Positions 27,396 to 34,148 of a DNA stretch of 52,818 nt are shown here, piece by piece; the first letter of the stretch is position 1, and every line of letters begins with the position of its first letter. The notes beneath the pieces are model-generated. The model was not told the DNA's origin. It did not search any database and saw only the letters and a program-made list of their open reading frames with translations. Location: the NCBI GenBank assembly GCA_001724175.1, contig MEDT01000043.1, positions 1-52,818 on the forward strand, read 5' to 3'. The translations under genes were made by a program, and so were the position numbers. This stretch comes from Cytophagaceae bacterium SCN 52-12 (lineage in GTDB: Bacteria; Bacteroidota; Bacteroidia; Cytophagales; Spirosomataceae).

Positions 27396-28592
27396 TCATA
27401 TGCCGTCCAACAGCTTATTCACAGCGTCATTCCCCGCAAGGTAGTTGGCCGGCTTGGGTACCCGGTCATTAAATACCCGGAGCTCCGCTTCAGGAAGGAC
27501 GGTGACCCGGCTTTCGTCGATCTTGCCGTCTTTCCCGATCAGCTTTTTAAGATCTATGCCCAGGTGCTCAGCCATAAACACGTACATGGCCTTCCGTTTG
27601 GACGGGCCGAAATCATGTCCCTCTTCGGCAAGGTGCACATTGCTTACCAGCTGCTTTTTGCCGTAAAGCCCGTAAATATGCTGCATGAAAGGATATTCCG
27701 ACTCCGGGTTATGCATGGTCCAGTCTTTCCCGTCGGAGATCATAAGCATGGGCCGTGGCGCCGTGAGCGCGGCGATCTCCGCGTTGGTGGTCTGGTAGCT
27801 GCCTTTCTTGTGAATGGGCATCCCGCTTTCGCAAACGCACCCGCCAAAGAAATAGGCCGATATCATCACGCATGGCACGGTGACTTTCACCCGGTCGTCC
27901 AGCGCTGCCAGCAAAAAAGTCTGGGTCCCTCCCCCTGATTCTCCCGTCACCCCTACCCTGCTATGGTCGAGCCCCGGCTGTTCCAGCAGGAAATCGAGCG
28001 CACGGATACTGTTGATCGTTTGCAGCTTGAGCGCTTTCGGGATCGCATGGTCGCTGTGCTGCGAATCGCCATGCCCGATCATATCGTATGTCAGCACGAC
28101 TGCGCCCGCCCGGGCCAGCATGGCAGCCCTTACCTGGGTCTGTTCCATAAACCTGCCGTCGGGGTTCCGGCCGTGCCCGTGCGGCGCCAGGATGGCCGGC
28201 CTTCCTTTCTTTTTGCCGACAGGCTCGTAGAGATTACCGGTCACATATATACCGGGAAGTGATTCAAAAGCTATGTTTTCGACGGTATACCCGTCAAACT
28301 TTTTCTTGCTATGGCGGATTACCCTTGATCCGGGCCGGACCGGAAGCTCACCCAATCCCATCCCCTCTTTAATTCCTGCCAGAACGGTCTTCCTTCTTTT
28401 TTCCCACTGCGCAAGGTCTTTCGGGGTATTTTCTTTTAAAAACCTGCTCCCCTGCTCCGGCGTGAAATACCGGCCCACGCACAACTCGTCCTGCGCGGAT
28501 GCAGAAGACGGCCCGAAAACGCTGATGAGCGCCATCCCTGACAACAATCCCAAATAACCTCTGAGGGCTTTTTTCAGTACAAAAATTTTCAT
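27396..28592 (-). CDS. Secreted alpha/beta hydrolase (acetylxylan-esterase/dienelactone-hydrolase-like)
   Basis: A 398-residue protein with a signal peptide (about 1-34, ending S-S-A-S-A-Q). The alpha/beta fold is shown by A-P-H-G-H-G and the nucleophile elbow G-E-S-G-G-G (Ser219). His326 in E-E-G-H-D-F-G and an Asp near I-S-D-G-K-D complete a likely triad. Relatives remove acetyl or methyl esters from plant polysaccharides. Its stop codon directly adjoins that of the GH28 gene on the opposite strand, and together they suggest attack on an esterified pectic glycan. Confidence 0.82.
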   Translation of the reverse strand: MKIFVLKKALRGYLGLLSGMALISVFGPSSASAQDELCVGRYFTPEQGSRFLKENTPKDLAQWEKRRKTVLAGIKEGMGLGELPVRPGSRVIRHSKKKFDGYTVENIAFESLPGIYVTGNLYEPVGKKKGRPAILAPHGHGRNPDGRFMEQTQVRAAMLARAGAVVLTYDMIGHGDSQHSDHAIPKALKLQTINSIRALDFLLEQPGLDHSRVGVTGESGGGTQTFLLAALDDRVKVTVPCVMISAYFFGGCVCESGMPIHKKGSYQTTNAEIAALTAPRPMLMISDGKDWTMHNPESEYPFMQHIYGLYGKKQLVSNVHLAEEGHDFGPSKRKAMYVFMAEHLGIDLKKLIGKDGKIDESRVTVLPEAELRVFNDRVPKPANYLAGNDAVNKLLDGI

Positions 28593-28626
28593 CGCGAAAA
28601 TTTAATTATATTTAGTTTAAATAACC

Positions 28627-28657
28627 TTGCGCTATATCACTTTGTAATTTACCTTTG
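28627..28657 (+). promoter_or_regulatory. Bacteroidota-type promoter upstream of the DUF6686 gene
   Basis: TTG (28627-28629) and TACCTTTG (28650-28657) match the -33 and -7 boxes (TTG, TAnnTTTG) with a 20-bp spacer. The start codon of the next gene is 30 bp downstream. Confidence 0.6.
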
Positions 28658-28687
28658 TAGCGCTAAAATAATCATGTTCGAGTAATA

Positions 28688-29068
28688 ATGTTGAGTGATT
28701 GTCATAAAGCTACCTCCGAAGAGCTCTTCCGGACCTCAAAAGGTGCTTCTTATCAATGTGATGTGACCAACAGGATTATACTGAAATTTGACGATTTTGA
28801 GCTGAGCCTCAGGATCCAGCAATTTCAGTGCATCCGGAGATCCCTGAACCAGATAGACATAAAAGGCAGGATCTTTGATCTGTCTGACGAAAGCGATCAT
28901 TTCTTCGTGGAAGCCCCTATGGTGAACTTCCGGGAAAAGCTCACGCTTTGTGAAATAATCCAGCTCAGGGAGCTCGTCAACGGCACCTACTTTGCGCTTG
29001 AACTGAATTCCATGCTTCACAAACTCTTAGGGCCCGAGCGGGCACTTATTTATAAGACTTCCAATTAA
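28688..29068 (+). CDS. DUF6686 family conserved protein of unknown function
   Basis: A 126-residue soluble protein without signal peptide or membrane helix. It resembles the small Bacteroidota family DUF6686: a short conserved N-terminal half with Y-Q-C-D-V-T-N-R-I-I-L-K-F, then F-E-L-S-L-R-I-Q-Q-F. The function is unknown. It has its own promoter match and precedes the ferritin gene by 126 bp on the same strand. Confidence 0.72.
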   Translation: MLSDCHKATSEELFRTSKGASYQCDVTNRIILKFDDFELSLRIQQFQCIRRSLNQIDIKGRIFDLSDESDHFFVEAPMVNFREKLTLCEIIQLRELVNGTYFALELNSMLHKLLGPERALIYKTSN

Positions 29069-29194
29069 ATCGGTCTAATCATCTCATTATTAGACTTATT
29101 ACAAATTCATTTCATTCGGGCGTTCATTGAACCAGTTTAAGCAGAACGGGTTTATCTTTGTACTGTTAGTTAGTACCACAAACAAAGATATCTC

Positions 29195-29722
29195 ATGAAA
29201 GATTTGCTCAGACAACGGACATCACTCAAAGAACAGATAGAAATATTACTCAATAACCAGGTTAAAATGGAAGCCGAGGCTTCTGCCAAATACCTGGCAA
29301 TGGCTTCCTGGTGCGACAGAAACGGCTACAAGCACAGCGCAGCCTATTTCTTACGGCAGGCCGACGAAGAGCGGAAGCATATGCTCCGGATCTTCAACTA
29401 CCTGCTGACCGTCGGCGGGACTGCCGTATCGCCCGCTATTTCGGAAGTGCAGCACGAATATCCTTCCTTCCGCTCTGTTTTCGAAACAGCGCTGCAAAGT
29501 GAAATAAACGTAACGACGTCTATCAACCGGATCGTAACGGCCAGCCGCGCCGAAGAAGATTACGCTACCGAAAATTTCCTTCAGTGGTTCGTGAACGAGC
29601 AGATAGAGGAGGAAGACAATGCCCGGAGGGCTCTCGAGCTCTTCGACGTAATAGGCGAGGAAGGAACTGGTCGCTACCAGATTGACAAAGCCGTCGGGAA
29701 ATTAAATTCTGACGAAGAATAA
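29195..29722 (+). CDS. ftnA: Bacterial non-haem ferritin
   Basis: A 175-residue four-helix ferritin that stores iron as a mineral in a 24-subunit shell. Ferroxidase ligands are visible: E-A-E-A-S-A-K-Y in helix A, D-E-E-R-K-H-M in helix B, and N-E-Q-I-E-E-E-D in helix D. Length matches FtnA. TATCTTTG (29153-29160) before the gene matches the -7 box, and a strong terminator follows the stop codon, so it is probably monocistronic. Confidence 0.95.
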   Translation: MKDLLRQRTSLKEQIEILLNNQVKMEAEASAKYLAMASWCDRNGYKHSAAYFLRQADEERKHMLRIFNYLLTVGGTAVSPAISEVQHEYPSFRSVFETALQSEINVTTSINRIVTASRAEEDYATENFLQWFVNEQIEEEDNARRALELFDVIGEEGTGRYQIDKAVGKLNSDEE

Positions 29723-29759
29723 TTACTCTGAGGTCTTTCACCTCTCATTGTTAGCCCCG

Positions 29760-29787
29760 GCCGCATCTTCCATGATGCGGCTTTTTT
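29760..29787 (+). terminator. Intrinsic terminator after ferritin
   Basis: Arms GCCGCATC (29760-29767) and GATGCGGC (29774-29781) pair perfectly around a 6-base loop and are followed by six T residues. It ends the ferritin transcript. Confidence 0.88.
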
Positions 29788-29861
29788 ATTGAAAAGCGCC
29801 TTTATTTCAAAATGATACGCTAAAACCGGAAAAGTTTTTTAAGTTTTTTTCAGCGAAAATC

Positions 29862-29892
29862 TTGCGCTGTAATCTCAAACCCCCTACATTTG
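29862..29892 (+). promoter_or_regulatory. Promoter of tRNA-Thr
   Basis: TTG (29862-29864) and TACATTTG (29885-29892) fit the Bacteroidota -33/-7 boxes with a 20-bp spacer, 34 bp before the tRNA 5' end. Confidence 0.65.
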
Positions 29893-29926
29893 CCCCACGA
29901 TTTCGGAAACGAAATTAAAAATAGAA

Positions 29927-29999
<73 letters not shown>

Positions 30000-30009
30000 C
30001 TTGAAAATG

Positions 30010-30041
30010 AAGGAGTTACATTAATTTGTGACTCCTTTTTT
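30010..30041 (+). terminator. Intrinsic terminator of tRNA-Thr
   Basis: AAGGAGTTAC (30010-30019) pairs with GTGACTCCTT (30028-30037) with one G-T wobble around an 8-base loop, followed by T residues to 30041. Confidence 0.82.
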
Positions 30042-30279
30042 GTTATACACCGACACAATCTGATACACAGGTTGTACAGGGGCTCAAGTACAAAAGGCTC
30101 AAGTACAGAAGTTGTAGGCGGGGAACATGGGGAAGGACTTATGTCACCCCTTCGGGGTTCCGCTGTGAAAACCGCTCCTTTTTCTATAATTATTTCATCC
30201 CTTCGGGATTATCGATGAGAGAATTTGTCCCTTCTCAACTTTTCGACCTGAGCCCATTTTGCCTTCTATACCATTCAAT

Positions 30280-30505
30280 AAAAAAGAAGGAGTTACGATG
30301 CAATCGCAGCTCCTTCTTAATTTATCCCGCTCCAAAGATAAACCCTGCATTCCGGTGAATCAGAAGTAGGGTATATCTCCGGAGCAAATGTCGAAAAAGC
30401 AGCAAAACCCAATGATTACATGAGTTTCGGCACTTCTTCGTACAGATAAGGGAGAATCGGGCTATAGAACACTAATGTCTACAATATCTGTAGTATTAGT
30501 TCTAG
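30280..30505 (-). ncRNA. Candidate small structured RNA, no recognised family
   Basis: On the minus strand TTTTTTG (30541-30535) and TATATTTG (30513-30506) form a promoter with a 21-bp spacer, giving a start near 30500. The first 45 bases form a bulged hairpin (30461-30506). In the middle CCGGAGATATACCCT (30382-30368) pairs with AGGGTTTATCTTTGG (30346-30332) over 15 positions with one mismatch. The end is an intrinsic terminator: AAGAAGGAG/CTCCTTCTT (30318-30284) followed by T residues. A transcript of roughly 220 bases would result. It begins 60 bp after the anti-sigma gene stop, so it could instead be that mRNA's 3' region. I do not recognise 6S, tmRNA, SRP or RNase P features. Confidence 0.4.
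30284..30318 (-). terminator. Intrinsic terminator on the minus strand
   Basis: AAGAAGGAG and CTCCTTCTT form a 9-bp stem around 17 bases. Read on the minus strand, T residues follow (30283-30280). It shares the AGGAGTTAC word with the tRNA terminator 274 bp away. Confidence 0.65.
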
Positions 30506-30541
30506 CAAATATAGCGATTTTTCTATTGCAACCTCAAAAAA
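30506..30541 (-). promoter_or_regulatory. Bacteroidota-type promoter reading leftward
   Basis: The -7 box TATATTTG is at 30513-30506 and the -33 box TTTG at 30538-30535, with a 21-bp spacer, on the minus strand. No ORF follows, which points to an RNA gene. Confidence 0.45.
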
Positions 30542-30565
30542 TCTGTCTGCTTAACCAGCTTTTTT

Positions 30566-31492
30566 TTAATTCTCCTTTCTCCTTATCATCTCTTTTTGAA
30601 GACTATCCTGCTCCCCGGGCGTAAGATCCTCGAGCCGGCCATTCCTAAGGATTTTAAATTCAACGAATTCCCCGTATTGAAGGGTATTACGGGTGGCGCG
30701 CCTGAGGTATTCTTCGAAGCTCATTCGCTCCGTAGCCGGCCGGCCTCCTTTCCCGGGCTCTATAGTATCGCCGGTCTGCTTTTCTTTCACAATCACCACA
30801 ATATTACCCGCTGATGCAGAGTCCTTTTTACCCCGGATCACATGGTCAGACACGACGATTACCTCTCCGTCGCGAAAACCAGCTGATGCCAGCCGGTCTG
30901 TTTCCCGGGGCAATTGCCATGTATCCGCTTCCGCGCCCCGGCCGCTTATACTGCCTGCCTGGCCGGACTTTATCGTATCGCCGGGAGGAAAAGCGTCTCT
31001 CTTTTTCGAAATCACCGATACCGCCGGCTGTGCGGTGCCTGGCTCTGCTGCTTCCCCGGGCGGTGTCATTACTGCGGTCGTCTTCTTTCCTTCAGGCTGC
31101 GATTGTCCGCTATGCTTTTCAACCACCGGGGCGCGTTCTGTTGCAGAGGCCTCCTTAAGCCGTATGCTGTCGGTATTTGCTCCAAAGCGCAGATACGAAA
31201 AGAATGCCGCAATAAGCAATACCCCGGCAGCAACCATATATCTCCAAACGGGCTTTTCCGGACCGCCGGAACGGGCAGCCTCCGCCTCCGGAAGGAGACG
31301 GCTCAGCTTTCTTGTAACGGAAGCAATCGCTATTCCATCTTCATGCAGCATCCCGAAGCCTTCGCAGGCCTCTCTCAGGAAAGGATCTTCCAGCATCCTC
31401 ATTTCAAAAACATGCTGTTCTCCGGGTGTCATCGTGTTGTCATGATACCGGCAAAAATCCGTCAGTTCATACCAGCGATTACGCTCTTCCAT
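30566..31492 (-). CDS. Putative transmembrane anti-sigma factor, poorly conserved
   Basis: A 308-residue protein that I cannot assign to a named family. Residues 1-85 are soluble and cytoplasmic-looking (W-Y-E-L-T-D-F-C-R-Y-H, helical, as in anti-sigma N-termini). A single helix spans about 86-101 (V-A-A-G-V-L-L-I-A-A-F-F-S-Y-L). A long polar, low-complexity periplasmic stretch follows (about 105-250) with a C-terminal segment Y-G-E-F-V-E-F-K-I-L-R-N-G-R-L. The gene overlaps the ECF sigma gene upstream by 14 bp, so an anti-sigma role is the natural inference. Confidence 0.7.
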   Translation of the reverse strand: MEERNRWYELTDFCRYHDNTMTPGEQHVFEMRMLEDPFLREACEGFGMLHEDGIAIASVTRKLSRLLPEAEAARSGGPEKPVWRYMVAAGVLLIAAFFSYLRFGANTDSIRLKEASATERAPVVEKHSGQSQPEGKKTTAVMTPPGEAAEPGTAQPAVSVISKKRDAFPPGDTIKSGQAGSISGRGAEADTWQLPRETDRLASAGFRDGEVIVVSDHVIRGKKDSASAGNIVVIVKEKQTGDTIEPGKGGRPATERMSFEEYLRRATRNTLQYGEFVEFKILRNGRLEDLTPGEQDSLQKEMIRRKEN

Positions 31493-32048
31493 TTTTCTCC
31501 AGACAATTTTTTAAATTCCGTTTCCCGTTTTGCAGGTAGCTTTTTATGCGCTGCATAGAAAACCCCGTTACGCCGGCGATCTGTCTGTAGCACATTTCTT
31601 TCAGATAAAACAGCTCTACGGCGCGTTGCTGATGTTCCGGCAGCTGGCCGATACAGTGTGTCAGCAGATCAAGCTGAGCATCCGAAACAGAAAAGGCCTC
31701 CTCTTCCGTCTCATGGTGTTCCGCTCTCCCCGGATGCACCGCATTTCCGGCGGCTTCATTTCGCCTGAGCTTCATTAAACAATAATTGCGGGCTACCGAG
31801 TACAGCCATGCCCGGAAATGGACCGGCTCGTGTGACTTCAGCTCGCAGCTCAGCTTCTCAAACAGTTCCATCACCGCGTCACGCGCATCCTCTTCCGACC
31901 TGAAATACCTGTAGCAGACCAGGAAAAGCTGCTCCATATAAGGCTGGTAAATCCGGCCAAGCACGTTAAGGTCGCCTGACAGACGATAGGTCCTGATCAG
32001 GGCTGCCTCGTCATAAGGCTCATTCGGGAACTGTTTTAAAAATTTCAA
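31479..32048 (-). CDS. ECF RNA polymerase sigma factor (second, with its own anti-sigma)
   Basis: A 189-residue sigma-70 family ECF protein. Region 2 runs from L-G-R-I-Y-Q-P-Y to W-L-Y-S-V-A-R-N-Y (about 30-110). Region 4 (about 128-185) contains L-P-E-H-Q-Q-R-A-V-E-L-F-Y-L-K-E-M-C-Y-R-Q-I-A-G-V split by the helix-turn-helix. It is the first gene of a two-gene operon with the putative membrane anti-sigma factor. Unlike the sigma at 13185 it is not linked to susC; its regulon is unknown. Confidence 0.9.
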   Translation of the reverse strand: MKFLKQFPNEPYDEAALIRTYRLSGDLNVLGRIYQPYMEQLFLVCYRYFRSEEDARDAVMELFEKLSCELKSHEPVHFRAWLYSVARNYCLMKLRRNEAAGNAVHPGRAEHHETEEEAFSVSDAQLDLLTHCIGQLPEHQQRAVELFYLKEMCYRQIAGVTGFSMQRIKSYLQNGKRNLKNCLEKNGRA

Positions 32049-32220
32049 ATCGGCGGTATTTCAACCAGAATTTCTATTACCATGTCTTAAAGATGCCTTT
32101 TTGGTAGTTTTTCCATAAGATTCAGGAAAAAAATTTGAAAAAACCAACCGGATTCCCTTTAGCAGCTGAGAAGCAGAAGTGCAGTTGGGCGGGAGGGAGC
32201 TGGGCGGCGCTGACAAGTTT

Positions 32221-32250
32221 TTGCTTTTTCATTCTTACGCCTTAAATTTG
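32221..32250 (+). promoter_or_regulatory. Promoter of the tetR-efflux operon
   Basis: TTG (32221-32223) and TAAATTTG (32243-32250) fit the -33/-7 boxes with a 19-bp spacer. The candidate operator begins two bases later. Confidence 0.6.
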
Positions 32251-32251
32251 C

Positions 32252-32265
32252 TGACAAATTTGTCA
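32252..32265 (+). promoter_or_regulatory. Candidate TetR auto-operator
   Basis: TGACAAATTTGTCA is a perfect 14-bp palindrome between the -7 box and the tetR start. A third TTGTCAA half-site follows at 32273-32279. The position over the transcription start suits repression by the gene's own product. Confidence 0.6.
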
Positions 32266-32279
32266 AACATAATTGTCAA

Positions 32280-32870
32280 ATGCCTGTTAAAGACGTCGGC
32301 ACCGAGCAATTGATCAGGGAAACGGCACGGAGAGTTTTTTTCGTTGAAGGGAAGCTCCATGCCACCACGCAGGATATAGCCGACGCCGCAGGTATCAACC
32401 GGCCTTCATTGCATTATTATTTCCGCTCGAAAAATGAATTGATCAAGCAGGTATATGAAGAAGCAAAGGGGGAAATGGCAGTAAAGGCCAATGCCGTTCT
32501 GGGCTCCGATCTGCCCTTCCGCGAAAAGGTCGAACACTTTATCACAATTTTCTTTAACTACGTGACGGGCTCTCCTTATCTCCAGTCTTTCCTGATCAAC
32601 GAGATCAAATGCAAGAACCCGTTGCTTCCCAAAAATACCGGCACGCCACCCGACGTCAGGAAGTTTCTTTCCGAGGTCGAAGAAGAAATGAAAAAGGGCA
32701 CTATCAGGACGACTTCACCCGAAAACTTCATGATCAATCTCTTTGCGCTTGTCTCTTACCCTATTATTATGAAACCATTGTATCTCGATTTCTTTGAATA
32801 TTCGTCAGACGACTATGACCGTCTGATGATGGAACGCAAAGCCATGATTATGGAAATGATTTTCGGCTAG
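32280..32870 (+). CDS. TetR/AcrR family transcriptional regulator
   Basis: A 196-residue regulator. The N-terminal helix-turn-helix is clear: T-T-Q-D-I-A-D-A-A-G-I-N-R-P-S-L-H-Y-Y-F-R-S-K (about 28-50). The C-terminal part is a helical ligand-binding domain. It precedes an RND efflux operon by 52 bp on the same strand and likely represses it until a pump substrate binds. Confidence 0.94.
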   Translation: MPVKDVGTEQLIRETARRVFFVEGKLHATTQDIADAAGINRPSLHYYFRSKNELIKQVYEEAKGEMAVKANAVLGSDLPFREKVEHFITIFFNYVTGSPYLQSFLINEIKCKNPLLPKNTGTPPDVRKFLSEVEEEMKKGTIRTTSPENFMINLFALVSYPIIMKPLYLDFFEYSSDDYDRLMMERKAMIMEMIFG

Positions 32871-32922
32871 CGTTTTTTTATCCTTCATTATCCAAGCATT
32901 ACAGTTAGTTCAATTTAGCCAG

Positions 32923-34083
32923 ATGAAAAATCAATCATTGAAAGGGCCTCTTTATCTCACGTTTGCCGTGCTCTGGGGCTCTCTTTTTACAATATCCTGC
33001 AGCGGGAAAAAGGATAACAGCCAGGCAGCAAGGGGCCCGGCCAGCTACAAGGTAATGACCGTAAGCGTAGACTCCGCTACGCTGCTGACCGACTATCCGG
33101 CATTGCTCCGCGGAGAGCAGGACATAGAGATCAGACCGAAAATCGACGGGTACATAGAATCCATATTCGTTACCGAGGGTGCAGTAGTACGGAAAGGACA
33201 GCCTCTTTTCAAAATCCGTAATCCCCAGTATGAGCAGGATGTAAGATCGGCTACCGCGGCAATCAGCAGCGTGGAAGCAGAAATAGCCGCAGCCCAGCTC
33301 CAGGTCACCAAAGTCAGGCCGCTCGTCGAGCAGGACATCATCAGCAAGTTCGAGCTTGAATCGGCCGAGCTTAGCCTGCGGGCCCGGAAAGCAGCCCTCG
33401 AGCAAGCCCAGGCCGCGCTTACCAACGCGAAAACCAACCTCGGGTATACTACGCTCAATAGCCCGGTAAGCGGTATGGTAGGCGAACTACCCTACAAACT
33501 GGGCAGCTACGTAAACAGCGGTACGGCGCAGCCGCTCACCGTGATCTCTAATATAGAAAAGATCTATGCTTACTTCTCGCTCAATGAAAAACAGCAGCTG
33601 GAGTTTGCAAGAAACGCTGCCGGAGGAACATTCCAGCAAAAGATCGCGCAGCTTCCGCCCGTTACGCTCATCATGCCCGACGGTACTGAATACGGAGAAA
33701 AAGGACGTATCGAGACGATCAGCGGACAGGTAAGCGTACAAACCGGCTCATATAACGTCAGGGCCGGCTTTCCTAACAGCTCCGCCCTGCTCAGAAGCGG
33801 AAACAGCGCCACCGTACGGATCTACTCCGAAGAGCCGGATGTCATTCTCGTTCCTCAGAAAACAACCTTCGAGCTTCAGGGCAAGAAATTTGTATATGTA
33901 ATAGGACAGGACAGCACACTCACCCCCGCCGAGATCGCGGTAAGACCGGTACCCGGCGGCCAGCAGTATATCGTTGACAAAGGGCTCGAGCCCGGCCAGA
34001 CAATCCTTCTGGAAGGCGTAGGCATACTGACTTCGGGCGCAAAGATCGCGCCGAACAAAGTGAGCAGCGACAGTCTGCCCTGA
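32923..34083 (+). CDS. RND efflux periplasmic adaptor (AcrA/MexA-like lipoprotein)
   Basis: A 386-residue membrane-fusion protein with a lipoprotein signal (T-I-S-C, Cys26). It has the usual order: a lipoyl half with I-R-P-K-I-D-G-Y-I (about 70), an alpha-hairpin (about 100-170), the second lipoyl half (T-L-N-S-P-V-S-G-M-V-G), and beta-barrel and membrane-proximal domains. It links the inner-membrane pump to the outer-membrane channel. The three efflux genes follow each other in operon order. Confidence 0.95.
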   Translation: MKNQSLKGPLYLTFAVLWGSLFTISCSGKKDNSQAARGPASYKVMTVSVDSATLLTDYPALLRGEQDIEIRPKIDGYIESIFVTEGAVVRKGQPLFKIRNPQYEQDVRSATAAISSVEAEIAAAQLQVTKVRPLVEQDIISKFELESAELSLRARKAALEQAQAALTNAKTNLGYTTLNSPVSGMVGELPYKLGSYVNSGTAQPLTVISNIEKIYAYFSLNEKQQLEFARNAAGGTFQQKIAQLPPVTLIMPDGTEYGEKGRIETISGQVSVQTGSYNVRAGFPNSSALLRSGNSATVRIYSEEPDVILVPQKTTFELQGKKFVYVIGQDSTLTPAEIAVRPVPGGQQYIVDKGLEPGQTILLEGVGILTSGAKIAPNKVSSDSLP

Positions 34084-34148
34084 CCGCTTCCTGTTATCCC
34101 TGCCAGGTGCAAAATCCGAAGAATTCTCTGCTTTGATAAAGAAAAGCC

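Larger units (their letters stand above)
30000..30565. other. 566-bp gene-free region after tRNA-Thr
   Basis: No ORF here is believable. From left to right it holds the tRNA terminator (30010-30041); a 12-bp direct repeat GGCTCAAGTACA (30081-30092 and 30096-30107); and two UUCG-loop hairpins (near 30152-30168 and 30190-30203, both containing CCCTTCGGG). It ends with the candidate minus-strand RNA (30280-30505) and its promoter. The density of folded elements is higher than in other gaps of the window. Confidence 0.6.

Noticed and set aside
30461..30506. Integron attC-like bulged hairpin
   Set aside because: The arms lack the conserved GTTRRRY and RYYYAAC core sites and there is no integrase or cassette ORF nearby.
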